In this document: in pieces, positions 8,134-16,521 of the stretch
Layout of the letters: every line of letters begins with the position of its first letter
How positions within the stretch are numbered: position 1 is the first letter of the stretch
Origin: an uncultured Collinsella sp.
GTDB lineage: Bacteria; Actinomycetota; Coriobacteriia; Coriobacteriales; Coriobacteriaceae
DNA length: 39,254 bases
Direction of reading: 5' to 3'
Assembly: GCA_902492235.1 (NCBI GenBank)
Contig: CABUKS010000024.1
Coordinates: 1 to 39,254, forward strand
Position numbers and translations under genes: made by a program
Notes under the pieces: generated by a model
What the model was told of the DNA's origin: nothing
The model's database searches: none
What the model saw: the letters and a program-made list of their open reading frames with translations, nothing else

Positions 8134-8279
8134 GTTCGTCTCAATCTGTAACATCTAGCTGAGTTTTTTGGTCCTAGCTGTTACAGATTGAGACGAACAG
8201 GATTGCTCTTTCCGAAGAATCTAAATCTGTAACACGTAGCCCGCTTTTGACCGTCTACCTGTTACAAATCGAGACAAAC
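8134..8279. repeat. Hairpin array A, two units
   Basis: Two long palindromes have their CTGTAACA elements 81 bp apart. Unit 1 (8134-8198) has 20 paired bases from GTTCGTCTCAATCTGTAACA before its first mismatch, then CTAG, and a loop containing GAGTTTTTTGG. Unit 2 (about 8219-8279) has a different loop (CCCGCTTTTGACCGT). They lie between the convergent ends of lacG-1 and lacI-2, beyond the terminator. Confidence 0.85.
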
Positions 8280-8289
8280 GGAGTAGGAC

Positions 8290-9318
8290 CTAACCCCGTA
8301 TGTCCCTAACAGTCGAGCGTTCGACCAGCGTACTCGGCACATGAATCGCCTCGATAGACGAGCTCTCTCCAATCGCCGCCTCAAACGCAAGCTTACCGAC
8401 ACCGCGCAAATCAAATCGCAGCGTCGTCAGCCGATTGTGAGGAACAAGTCCCTCGAGTGCGTCGTCGATACCAACCACGCTCACGTCGTCGGGCACGGAC
8501 AGGCCCGCGTTCTCGAGCGCGGCGATAACGCCCAGCGCCATCTGGTCATTTGCCGCAAGCACGGCAGTCGGCGCCTGCGACCCGCCGGCAAGCACCTCGG
8601 CCGCAATCCGCTCGCCCATGGCGTACCCACTGTCCGCACTCCAATCGCCACGCAGCATCGGAGCGGCATCGACATGAGCACGACCCAGCGTATCGCGCCA
8701 ACCGGCCTCACGAAAACGCGAGGAAATCGAGTTTTCCGGACCCGCCACAAACCGCATATTCGAGTGACCATGTTCCAGCAGATAATTGGTCAACAGCTCG
8801 CACGAACCATACTGGTCGGAGTCGATCGTCGTGCAGCGCGGATGCGCATACATGGACAGGATGACCGTTCGCACTCCCGGCTGGGGAACAAACTCCTCAA
8901 AATCGGGAGCCATGCGGTTCATGTTGAGAATCATGCCGTCGACGGGTCGCTCGACCATGCGGCGCGAGGCATCGGCAAGTGCATAGGGCTTGTCGCCGCC
9001 CATCTCGATCATAGTGACGGCAAAATCGTGCTCGCGCGCCGCTTGCATGATACCCTCGAGCGTCGCCAGGTTACCGACACGTGTGATGTTGTACATGCAC
9101 AGGCCAATAGAACGATACGACCCGCCGCGCAACGCCGCTCCAGCAAAATTGGGACGAAAGCCCAGCTCTTCCATGGCGGCCAGCACACGCTTGCGCGTCT
9201 TTTCCGTCACGTTGGGCATACCGTTGACCACGCGAGACACAGTCTGGCGGCTCACGCCAGCGAGCGCCGCAACCTCTGCCGCGCTCGCCGAACGACCATT
9301 CCTTGTCTGCTGATCCAT
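8290..9318 (-). CDS. LacI-family repressor of lactose module 2
   Basis: LacI family protein, 342 aa from the ATG at 9318. A GTG at 9327 has better ribosome-site spacing, and the frame stays open to 9375. It has an N-terminal helix-turn-helix (A-A-E-V-A-A-L-A-G-V-S, recognition helix R-Q-T-V-S-R-V-V), a hinge and a sugar-binding-protein-like domain with N-R-M-A-P and V-V-G-I-D-D. It is divergent from lacG-2 and closely similar to the repressors of modules 1 and 3. The spacer to lacG-2 contains three copies of a palindrome of the type AATGTTAACGTGCTCATT, one immediately upstream of this gene, implying autoregulation. Confidence 0.87.
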   Translation of the reverse strand: MDQQTRNGRSASAAEVAALAGVSRQTVSRVVNGMPNVTEKTRKRVLAAMEELGFRPNFAGAALRGGSYRSIGLCMYNITRVGNLATLEGIMQAAREHDFAVTMIEMGGDKPYALADASRRMVERPVDGMILNMNRMAPDFEEFVPQPGVRTVILSMYAHPRCTTIDSDQYGSCELLTNYLLEHGHSNMRFVAGPENSISSRFREAGWRDTLGRAHVDAAPMLRGDWSADSGYAMGERIAAEVLAGGSQAPTAVLAANDQMALGVIAALENAGLSVPDDVSVVGIDDALEGLVPHNRLTTLRFDLRGVGKLAFEAAIGESSSIEAIHVPSTLVERSTVRDIRG

Positions 9319-9377
9319 GCCTTCCACGCTAACCTGCTTCCCAACTATTCCCCGCGCCCATGGCGCATCGTACATAC

Positions 9378-9549
9378 ATTGATAACGTGCTCATGATACC
9401 CGAGCCATATACCACAACATGAAAACTTCTGTCAATCAAAACCGCTTACCGAACAAATACAACCGTTCGCGGCTGTTTGAAGTTGTTTTGTTTCTATACA
9501 TCCCAGCCGGATGTTAACGTGCTCATTGTCAAATGTTCACGTGCTCATT
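9378..9549. promoter_or_regulatory. Three LacI operators of module 2
   Basis: ACGTGCTCAT-type palindromes lie at 9378-9395, 9510-9527 and 9532-9549. The last two are 22 bp apart. One half-site is AATGAGCACGT; the other resembles the module 1 half-site AATGTTAACGT. The first copy overlaps the start region of lacI-2. Confidence 0.65.
9441..9472. promoter_or_regulatory. Phased ACCGTT box pair of module 2
   Basis: ACCGCTTACCG at 9441 and ACCGTTCGCGG at 9462, exactly 21 bp apart, between lacI-2 and lacG-2. Confidence 0.5.
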
Positions 9550-9668
9550 TTGGTTCTAATCATTTTAAGATAGTGTTTATCGGGCTTTTTCACCGCTGAA
9601 CGCTAACCAGGGAGCCTCCTGAGCGCAAACGCACAATATCGAACAGCGAGACGAGAGGGTGTATGCAT

Positions 9669-11111
9669 ATGTCTTTGCTAAACCGCGTACAGCAGCTGCC
9701 GAAGGGCTTTGTTTGGGGCGCCGCAACCGCCGCGTACCAAACGGAAGGTTCCACGAAGGTGGCAGGCAAGGGTAAGACCATGTGGGACGATTACCTTGTC
9801 GCCCAGGGTCGCTTTTTGCCCGACCCGGCCAGTGATTTCTACAACCGCTACGAGGAGGATATCCGCCTTTCTGCCGAGCATGGACTCAACGCCATTCGTG
9901 TGTCCATCGCCTGGACCCGCATCTTCCCCAACGGCGACGATGCCGAACCCCTCGCCGAGGGCGTTAAGCACTACCACGAGCTGTTCGCCTGCTGCAAAAA
10001 GTATGGCGTCGAGCCCTATGTGTCCCTGCATCACTTTGACTCCCCCGCCGCCCTGTTCAACCAGGGCGACTGGCTCAACCGCAAGACCGTCGACGCCTAT
10101 GTGCGCTATGCCGAGTTCTGCTTCCGCGAGTTCCGCGAGGTCAAGAATTGGTTCACCATCAACGAGCTCATCAGCCTCTCGCACTCCCAATACATCCAAG
10201 GCAACTTCCCGCCCAACCATCACTTTGATGTGACGAGCGGCATCCAGAGCCAGCACAACGAGCTCGTTGCCCACGCCCGCGCCGTCAACCTGTATAAGGA
10301 TCTTGACGAGACCGAGCACCTGGGCGGACGCATTGGCATGGTCAACGTCCTGACGCCGGCATATCCTGCCACCGACTCGCCCGCCGACCAGCACGCCGCC
10401 GACCTGTACAACGCCTTCTACACCGACTTCATCATGGACGGCGCCTTCCTGGGTCACTACTCCGCGCGCACCCTCTCACTCATCAACGAGATTCTGCGTG
10501 CCAACAACGCCACACTTACGGTTGAGGACAGCGACATGGAGGAGCTCGCCAAGGCGGCGCCCCGCAACGATATGTTCGGCCTCAACTACTATCAGTCGGC
10601 GTTTATCGCCGCCTACGATGGCGAGTCAACCAACAGCTTTAACGGCACCGGAGACAAGGGCACCTCGTGCTTTAAGTTTAAGGGCGTCGGGCAGCAGGTC
10701 GATATGCCGGGTATCCCCACCACCGACTGGGATTGGCTCATCTACCCGCAAGGCCTCTACGACACGCTCAAGCACATCAGCGCCACCTATCCCAACCTCC
10801 CCGTCATCTATATCACCGAAAACGGCCTGGGCCACAAGGACCCCGAGCCCGACGCAAACGGCATCGTCGCCGATCCCGAGCGCATCGACTTTGTCGACCA
10901 GCACATGGAGAAGGTGCTCCAGGCGCGCGCCGAGGGCGTCGACGTCCAGGGCTACTTTATCTGGAGCCTGCAGGACCAGTTCTCGTGGGCCAATGGCTAT
11001 AACAAGCGCTACGGCCTGTTCTACATCGACTTCGACACGCAAAAACGCTACATCAAGCAGTCGGCACTCTGGTACAAGGAGCTCGCCGACACTATGGCGG
11101 ACGCGCAGTAG
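9669..11111 (+). CDS. lacG: 6-phospho-beta-galactosidase (GH1), module 2
   Basis: GH1 enzyme, 480 aa from ATG 9669. This start is favoured over ATG 9663 because AGGG then lies 9 bases upstream. Catalytic residues are Glu166 (T-I-N-E) and Glu384 (I-T-E-N-G). The phosphate site S-W-A-N-G-Y-N-K-R-Y includes the Trp (residue 440) typical of 6-phospho-beta-galactosidase. It is the most divergent of the three paralogues (T-I-N-E instead of T-F-N-E, an extra residue around D-D-A-E-P), so it may prefer another aglycone. Here the glycosidase precedes the transporter, the reverse of modules 1 and 3. Confidence 0.87.
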   Translation: MSLLNRVQQLPKGFVWGAATAAYQTEGSTKVAGKGKTMWDDYLVAQGRFLPDPASDFYNRYEEDIRLSAEHGLNAIRVSIAWTRIFPNGDDAEPLAEGVKHYHELFACCKKYGVEPYVSLHHFDSPAALFNQGDWLNRKTVDAYVRYAEFCFREFREVKNWFTINELISLSHSQYIQGNFPPNHHFDVTSGIQSQHNELVAHARAVNLYKDLDETEHLGGRIGMVNVLTPAYPATDSPADQHAADLYNAFYTDFIMDGAFLGHYSARTLSLINEILRANNATLTVEDSDMEELAKAAPRNDMFGLNYYQSAFIAAYDGESTNSFNGTGDKGTSCFKFKGVGQQVDMPGIPTTDWDWLIYPQGLYDTLKHISATYPNLPVIYITENGLGHKDPEPDANGIVADPERIDFVDQHMEKVLQARAEGVDVQGYFIWSLQDQFSWANGYNKRYGLFYIDFDTQKRYIKQSALWYKELADTMADAQ

Positions 11112-11136
11112 CGCATCGCCTCGCTTTCCCCCGAGA

Positions 11137-11181
11137 AGGGAGCGGCCCTATGCGATACAAACCCAGCCGCTCCCCTCTCTC
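11137..11181 (+). other. Intercistronic hairpin between lacG-2 and EIICB-2
   Basis: GGGAGCGGC and GCCGCTCCC arms surround a 19-base loop and have no T-run. It is probably an mRNA processing or stability element in the 176-base gap. Confidence 0.4.
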
Positions 11182-11287
11182 CCCCTGGGACCGACCCCGC
11201 CTGCACCCGGGCTTTTAGCAAGCGGGAGACCATATAGGTTTTCAACGTCCATGCCATTAAGATTTCATGCAAAGAGGAGCGTGAACT

Positions 11288-13048
11288 ATGGAATCGATCG
11301 TTAAGTTCTTGGAGAAAGGTCAGCCGTACTTCGACAAGGTCTCTAAGAACATCTACCTTCAGGCCATTAAAGACGGCTTTTTGGCAGCAATGCCCATCAT
11401 CCTGTCTTCTTCTGTCTTCCTGCTTATTTCGACCCTGCCGGGCGTTGTCGCCACGGTCGGCGGCTTTACGCTGCCCGACTGGTGGAACGTCGACGTCGTG
11501 AACTTCTGCAACAAGGTTTACAACTTCACGATGGGCGTCGTGGGCATCATGGTCGCCGGCACCACCGCAAGCGCGCTGACCGGCTCCAAGAACCGCCGCA
11601 TGCCTGCCGGCAAGGCCATCAACGCCACGAGCACCATGGTCGCCGCCATGTGCGCTATGCTCATCTTGGCCGTTACCCAGACGAGTGCCAAGATTGACGG
11701 CGCCGATGTCTCGGTGTTCTTTACCGACAACATGGGCACCAAGGGCCTGCTGAGCTCCTTTGTCGCCGCATTTGCCACGGTCAACATCTATGCCTTCTGC
11801 ATTAAGCGAGACATCACCATCAAGCTGCCCAAAGAAGTCCCCGGCGCCATCGCCCAGAACTTCCGCGACATCTTCGCCTTCAGCTTCTCCATCCTGTTTG
11901 TCGCCGTCATCGACGTTATCTGCCGCACCTGCTTGGCCGTCCCGTTTGCCAACGTCATCTCCACGCTGGTGAGCCCGCTGTTCGCCGCTGCCGATTCCTA
12001 CGCCGGCCTCGCCCTCATCTGGTTCATGATCCCGCTGTTCTGGTTCATGGGCATCCACGGCCCCTCGGTCGTTAAGCCTGCCCTCAACGCCGCGCTGTTT
12101 GGCAACATCACCACCAACCTCGCCACGCTGCAGGCCGGCGGTCACCCCGCCCTCGCCCTGACCGAAAACTTCGGTAACTACATCGGCGAACTCGGCGGCA
12201 CCGGCGCCACGTTCATTGTCCCGATCATCTTCCTGCTCTTTATGCGCTCCAAGCAGCTCAAGGCCGTCGGCAAAGCCTCTGTCGTGCCCGTGATGTTCGC
12301 CGTCAACGAGCCGCTGCTGTTCGCCGCGCCCATCATCCTCAACCCGTACTTCCTGATCCCGTTCCTGTTTGCCCCCGTGGCCAACGTCCTCATTGGTAAG
12401 TTCTTCATCGACTTTTTGGGCATGAACGGCTTTATCTATGCCATGCCGTGGGCACTCCCCGGACCGATCGGCACCTTCATCGACACCAACTTCCAGCCGA
12501 TCTCTCTGGTCCTGGTTGTCGTCCTGCTGGTCGTTGACTTCTTGATCTACTACCCGTTCTGCAAGGCCTACGACAACGTCCTGTGCAAGCAGGAGGCCGA
12601 GACCCTGGCCGAAGAAGAGGCCGAGGAGACCAAGGCCGTCAAGACCGCTGCCGCCCCCGCCGTTGAGGCTCCTGTTGTCGAGACCGCTTCTGCCACTGAG
12701 GCCTCCGCAGCTCCGTCCGCCCTTAAGGGCAAGGATCTGAGGGTTCTGGTTCTGTGCGCTGGCGCCGGCACCTCTGCACTGCTCGCCAACGCGCTTAAGG
12801 AAGGCGCCGACGAGCTGGGCATCGACATTACCGCCAACGCCGGTGCCTACGGCAGCCACTACGCCATCATGGACCAGTACAACGTCATCGTCCTGGCTCC
12901 GCAGGTTCGCACCTATTACAACGAGATGAAGGCCGACACCGACCGCCTGGGCATCACGCTGCTGTCGCCCAAGGGCAAACAGTACATCGACCTCACTAAG
13001 GATCCCAAGGGTGCCGTCGCCTGGATCGAGGAAAACCTCGAGGCATAA
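11288..13048 (+). CDS. lacE: PTS lactose-family EIICB, module 2
   Basis: The 586-aa fused transporter has an EIIC domain (to about residue 425; F-W-F-M-G-I-H-G-P-S and A-V-N-E-P-L-L-F-A-A-P present), a linker rich in Ala, Val and Glu, then an EIIB domain with the phosphocysteine Cys490 in V-L-V-L-C-A-G-A-G-T-S. GAGGAG precedes the ATG. It is collinear with the module 1, module 3 and 20082-21776 proteins. It should take phosphate from a separate EIIA; the only candidate in the window is LacF. Confidence 0.9.
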   Translation: MESIVKFLEKGQPYFDKVSKNIYLQAIKDGFLAAMPIILSSSVFLLISTLPGVVATVGGFTLPDWWNVDVVNFCNKVYNFTMGVVGIMVAGTTASALTGSKNRRMPAGKAINATSTMVAAMCAMLILAVTQTSAKIDGADVSVFFTDNMGTKGLLSSFVAAFATVNIYAFCIKRDITIKLPKEVPGAIAQNFRDIFAFSFSILFVAVIDVICRTCLAVPFANVISTLVSPLFAAADSYAGLALIWFMIPLFWFMGIHGPSVVKPALNAALFGNITTNLATLQAGGHPALALTENFGNYIGELGGTGATFIVPIIFLLFMRSKQLKAVGKASVVPVMFAVNEPLLFAAPIILNPYFLIPFLFAPVANVLIGKFFIDFLGMNGFIYAMPWALPGPIGTFIDTNFQPISLVLVVVLLVVDFLIYYPFCKAYDNVLCKQEAETLAEEEAEETKAVKTAAAPAVEAPVVETASATEASAAPSALKGKDLRVLVLCAGAGTSALLANALKEGADELGIDITANAGAYGSHYAIMDQYNVIVLAPQVRTYYNEMKADTDRLGITLLSPKGKQYIDLTKDPKGAVAWIEENLEA

Positions 13049-13079
13049 GACGCTGACACCACCTGCCGCTTGCAGACAA

Positions 13080-13124
13080 TAAATGGCCCGTGCATCGATG
13101 TGTGATGCGCGGGCCATTTTGTTT
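13080..13124 (+). terminator. Intrinsic terminator of lactose module 2
   Basis: AATGGCCCG...GCAT and ATGC...CGGGCCATT arms are followed by TTGTTT. Confidence 0.8.
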
Positions 13125-13143
13125 AGACCGCACCCGTCCTCCT

Positions 13144-13367
13144 GTTCATCTCAATCTGTAACATCTAGCCGAGTTTTTCGGTCCCAGCTGTTACAGATCG
13201 AGATGAACGCACAGGCCAAGCCGAAAATCTCGATCTGTAACATGTAGACCACTTTTGACCGTCTAGTTGTTACAAATCGAGACAAACGGAATAAGCCGGG
13301 CCAAAAATCTCAATCTGTAACATCTAGCTGAGATTTTCGGCCCTACCTGTTACAGATTGAGACAAAC
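13144..13367. repeat. Hairpin array B, three units
   Basis: Units start near 13144, 13225 and 13305 (CTGTAACA elements at 13156, 13235, 13315). Loop classes run type 1 (GAGTTTTTCGG), type 2 (ACCACTTTTGACCGTC), type 1. Unit 1 has outer arms GTTCATCTC/GAGATGAAC, a paired change from the GTTCGTCTC/GAGACGAAC of array A. They lie between convergent EIICB-2 and lacI-3. Confidence 0.85.
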
Positions 13368-13380
13368 AGGCCGAGCACGT

Positions 13381-14382
13381 CTACGCCCGCAGGTCCTTTA
13401 CGCTGGAACGCTCGACCAGCACACCCGAGACAAGCGTACGGCTTCTGGAGCTCGGGGCTTCCAGACCTGCGACGACTTCGTTGAGCGCACGGACGCCCAG
13501 CTCTCGGTGACGGAACTTCACCGACGTCAGAATCGAGTTGGGAATCGTCTTGTAGAGCTCATCGTCGAAGCCGATCACGGACACGTCGTCGGGCACACTG
13601 AGACCCTTGTCACGTAGAGCCATCATCACGCCGTTTGCCATGCAGTCGTTAGCAGCGAGGACCGCCGTGCAATCGGGCTTATCGGCAAGCACAAGGCCCG
13701 CGGCATAGCCACTATCCGCATTCCAATCGCCTTGCAGAGGCTCGGGCGGCTCAATGCCACGCGCCTCGAGTGCCGCACGCCAACCTTTCATACGGCACTG
13801 GCTCGACAGCGACTCTTTCTTACCAGAGACGAAGTACACGTTTTTATGCCCGTGGTTCAAGAAGTACTCGCACGCCATGCGCGCGCCGCCCTCTTGGTCG
13901 TCACTGACGGTGGAGCAGGTAGGATGTTCCATCGGTGTGATAATCACCGTCTTGAGGTCCTTCGGTGCCTCAAACGTATCGAAATCGTCGACCATCTGAC
14001 GCAGGTTGAAGATCATGCCATCAACAGGCAGCCGCGACATCCTGCGCGCCGCATCGGCAAGGGTCATCTTCTCCGCTGCGCACTTCTTAATCATCGTGAG
14101 CGCAAAGCCGCGTTCTTCGGCGGCATCGGCGATACCGTCAATCATGTCCACGGCACCGCCCGACAAGTGGAACATCACCACGCCGATGCACCCGTAACGG
14201 CCCAACTTGAGCGAACGCGCGGCAAAGTTGGCTCGAAACCCGAGCGTCTCCATGGCCGAGTGGACCTTATCGCGTGTCGACTCTCGCACACTATCGGGCT
14301 CATTGATCACACGCGAAACCGTCTTGAGAGAAACACCCGCGGCAATCGCCACATCGTTCATTGAGACATTTTTCTTGTCCAT
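13381..14382 (-). CDS. LacI-family repressor of lactose module 3
   Basis: LacI family protein, 333 aa from the ATG at 14382 (M-D-K-K-N-V-S-M-N-D-V-A). The frame is open to 14460, but the extra 26 residues would run through the promoter region and have no family counterpart. Recognition helix L-K-T-V-S-R-V-I; sensor domain with N-L-R-Q-M and V-I-G-F-D-D. It is divergent from EIICB-3. Two palindromes near AATGACAACGTTGTCATT in the spacer are its likely operators. Confidence 0.87.
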   Translation of the reverse strand: MDKKNVSMNDVAIAAGVSLKTVSRVINEPDSVRESTRDKVHSAMETLGFRANFAARSLKLGRYGCIGVVMFHLSGGAVDMIDGIADAAEERGFALTMIKKCAAEKMTLADAARRMSRLPVDGMIFNLRQMVDDFDTFEAPKDLKTVIITPMEHPTCSTVSDDQEGGARMACEYFLNHGHKNVYFVSGKKESLSSQCRMKGWRAALEARGIEPPEPLQGDWNADSGYAAGLVLADKPDCTAVLAANDCMANGVMMALRDKGLSVPDDVSVIGFDDELYKTIPNSILTSVKFRHRELGVRALNEVVAGLEAPSSRSRTLVSGVLVERSSVKDLRA

Positions 14383-14464
14383 CGTTGCCACTACTTCTCC
14401 AGTCGGTTTTGCATCGCTTGTTTTTTGCGTTCTAGCATACACTACCTGCCCGACTGACAAATCA

Positions 14465-14497
14465 ACCGTTTACCGGACAATATCGACCGCTCACCCG
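14465..14497. promoter_or_regulatory. Phased ACCGTT box pair of module 3
   Basis: ACCGTTTACCGG at 14465 and ACCGCTCACCCG at 14486, exactly 21 bp apart, about 200 bases before EIICB-3. Confidence 0.55.
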
Positions 14498-14521
14498 TAA
14501 ATCCTTGTTGCTCTTCCAAAA

Positions 14522-14563
14522 ATGTCTTACGTTGTCATTAACGAAATGACAACGTTGTCATTT
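14522..14563. promoter_or_regulatory. Two LacI operators of module 3
   Basis: A perfect 20-bp palindrome, AAATGACAACGTTGTCATTT, lies at 14544-14563. A weaker copy, ATGTCTTACGTTGTCATT, lies at 14522-14539 with its ACGT centre 23 bp away. Confidence 0.7.
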
Positions 14564-14666
14564 CACAATGCCTTCCTTAAGCTGGAAGGTTTCCGGGCAG
14601 TCCTGACCATCCATCGACGACCAGTTCCATCCACATGCATCGCGCATCAAGTAGCAAAGGAGCTCT

Positions 14667-16445
14667 ATGGACGCCATCGTAAAGATGCTCGAAAAGCATC
14701 AACCGTTCTTCGAGAAGATCTCGAGGAACATCTACCTCCAGGCTATTAAGGACGGATTCCTTGGGTGCATGCCCATCGTCCTCACCTCTTCGATCTTTCT
14801 GCTCATTGCCACCCTTCCCGGCGTAGTCGGCATCACGCTGCCCCAGCCGCTCATCGACTGGTGCAACAAGCTGTACAACTTCACCATGGGCGTCATGGGC
14901 ATCATGGTCGCCGGCACCACTGCCAAGAACTTTACGGCTTCCATGAACCGTCGCATGCCCGCCGGCAAGGTGCTCAACGACGGCTCCACCATGGTGGCCG
15001 CCCAGTGCAGTATGCTTTTGCTCGCCGTTACGCAGTTCACCACCAAGTTCAACGGCTCCGAGCTTTCGGTCTTCGACTGCACCAGCATGGGCACGCGCGG
15101 TCTGTTCTCGGCCTATATCGCCGCGTTCATCACCGTGTGGGTCTACAAATTCTGCGTCTCTCGCGATCTGACCATTAAGCTGCCCAAGGAGGTCCCGGGC
15201 GCCATCGCTCAGAACTTCCGTGACATCATCCCCTTTGGCGGCGCCGTCATCATCTGCGGCATCATCGATGTCGTCGTGCGCAACCTCATGGGCGTTCCGT
15301 TCTCCGAGCTGCTCATCAAGCTGCTCTCCCCGCTCTTCACTGCAGCAGAAACCTATCCTGGCCTTATCCTTATCCAGGCAGCCACCGCGTTCTTCTGGTT
15401 CATCGGTGTCCACGGCCCCTCGATCGTCCAGCCGGGCATCGACCCCATCCGTCTTGCCAACCAGGCCGAGAACCTGCAGGTTCTGCTGGCCGGTGGCCAC
15501 CCCGCCCACTCCCTCACCTTTAACATGTCGCTCGTGGGTGAGTTCGGCGGCACCGGCGCCACCTTCATCGTGCCGCTTCTGCTGATTCTCTTTATGAAGT
15601 CCAAGCAGCTCAAAGCCGTCGGTAAGGCCTAGATTGTTCCTGTTGCCTTTGCTGTCAACGAGCCGCTGCTCTTTGGCGCGCCGATGATCCTTAACCCCTA
15701 CATGCTCATCCCCTTTGTTGCCGCCGGTTGCGTCAACGTGAGTGTTGCCAAGTTCTTTATCGATAACGTGGGCATGAACGGCTTCTCCTTCGTGGTGCCT
15801 TGGGCTACCCCTGCCCCCATCGGCATCTTCATCACCACGAACTTCCAGCTTATCGCCCTGGTATTTGTCGCGATTATCATCTTGCTGGACGCCATCATCT
15901 ACCTGCCGTTCTTGAAGGCATACGATAAGCTGCTCTGCGACCAGGAGGCCGAGCGCGCCGCCGAGCTGGGTCTCGAGTCCGATGGTGCCGCTGCCATCGC
16001 CGACAACGCCCCTGCGCCCGCTGTCGAGCAGGCTACCGCTTCCGTCGAGACGACTGTTGCCGCCGCCGACAGCAAGCCTGTCGCCGATCAGCCCGAGCCC
16101 GCTGCCGATGCATCCGCCAAGAAGGATGTCGATGGCCTGAAGGTCCTCGTCCTGTGCGCCGGCGCCGGCACCTCTGCCATGCTCGCCAACGCCATCAAGG
16201 AAGGTGCTGCGCAGACCGGAGAGAACATCGCTTCCTCCGCAGGCGCCTATGGTCAGCACACTGCCATCATGGATCAGTACGACGTCATCGTGCTCGCCCC
16301 GCAGGTTCGTAGCTACTACAACGACATGAAGGCCGACACCGATCGTCTGGGCATTAAGCTGCTCGCTCCCCGCGGTAAGGAATATATCGACCTCACCCGC
16401 GACCCCGCTGGCGCCATCAAGTGGCTCCGCGAGAACCTCGACTAG
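14667..16445 (+). pseudogene. lacE: PTS lactose-family EIICB, module 3, interrupted by an in-frame TAG
   Basis: A 592-codon EIICB reading frame is broken only at codon 322 by TAG (15630-15632). Translation on both sides is in the same frame and well conserved: A-V-G-K-A before, then I-V-P-V-A-F-A-V-N-E-P-L-L-F after. Two of the three paralogues have A-V/M-G-K-A-S at this point, so a serine codon TCG became TAG by one base change. The stop falls within the EIIC domain and separates it from the EIIB half (phosphocysteine at codon 497). Everything else is intact: start with AAAGGAG, linker, terminator. Recent inactivation, a strain polymorphism or a sequencing error all fit; recoding is less likely. 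Confidence 0.85.
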
Positions 16446-16460
16446 TTTCCTCTCTCTGTT

Positions 16461-16490
16461 GGTGCCCGGATCCCTAGTTCGGGCACCTCT
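16461..16490 (+). terminator. Hairpin between EIICB-3 and lacG-3
   Basis: GGTGCCCG (16461-16468) pairs with CGGGCACC (16480-16487), followed by a pyrimidine-rich TCTCCCTATT. Probably a partial terminator, like the one between the same genes in module 1. Confidence 0.5.
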
Positions 16491-16521
16491 CCCTATTCGT
16501 ATCCCACAGAAAGGATGACTC

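Noticed and set aside
8134..8279. Hairpin arrays as plain transcription terminators
   Set aside because: In arrays A, B and C classical GC hairpins with T-runs precede the arrays (8077-8118, 13080-13124, 17966-18014), and the array hairpins have T-tracts in the loop, not after the stem.
11048..13117. 689-aa open frame on the minus strand
   Set aside because: It is antisense to the EIICB-2 gene, with low-complexity Gly/Asp/Val composition typical of a shadow of high-GC coding sequence.
15630..15632. Recoding of TAG as an amino acid in EIICB-3
   Set aside because: No sign of a pyrrolysine system in the window, and genes here use TAG as a normal stop (for example lacB, both intact module 1 and 3 lacG genes). 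A point mutation is simpler.
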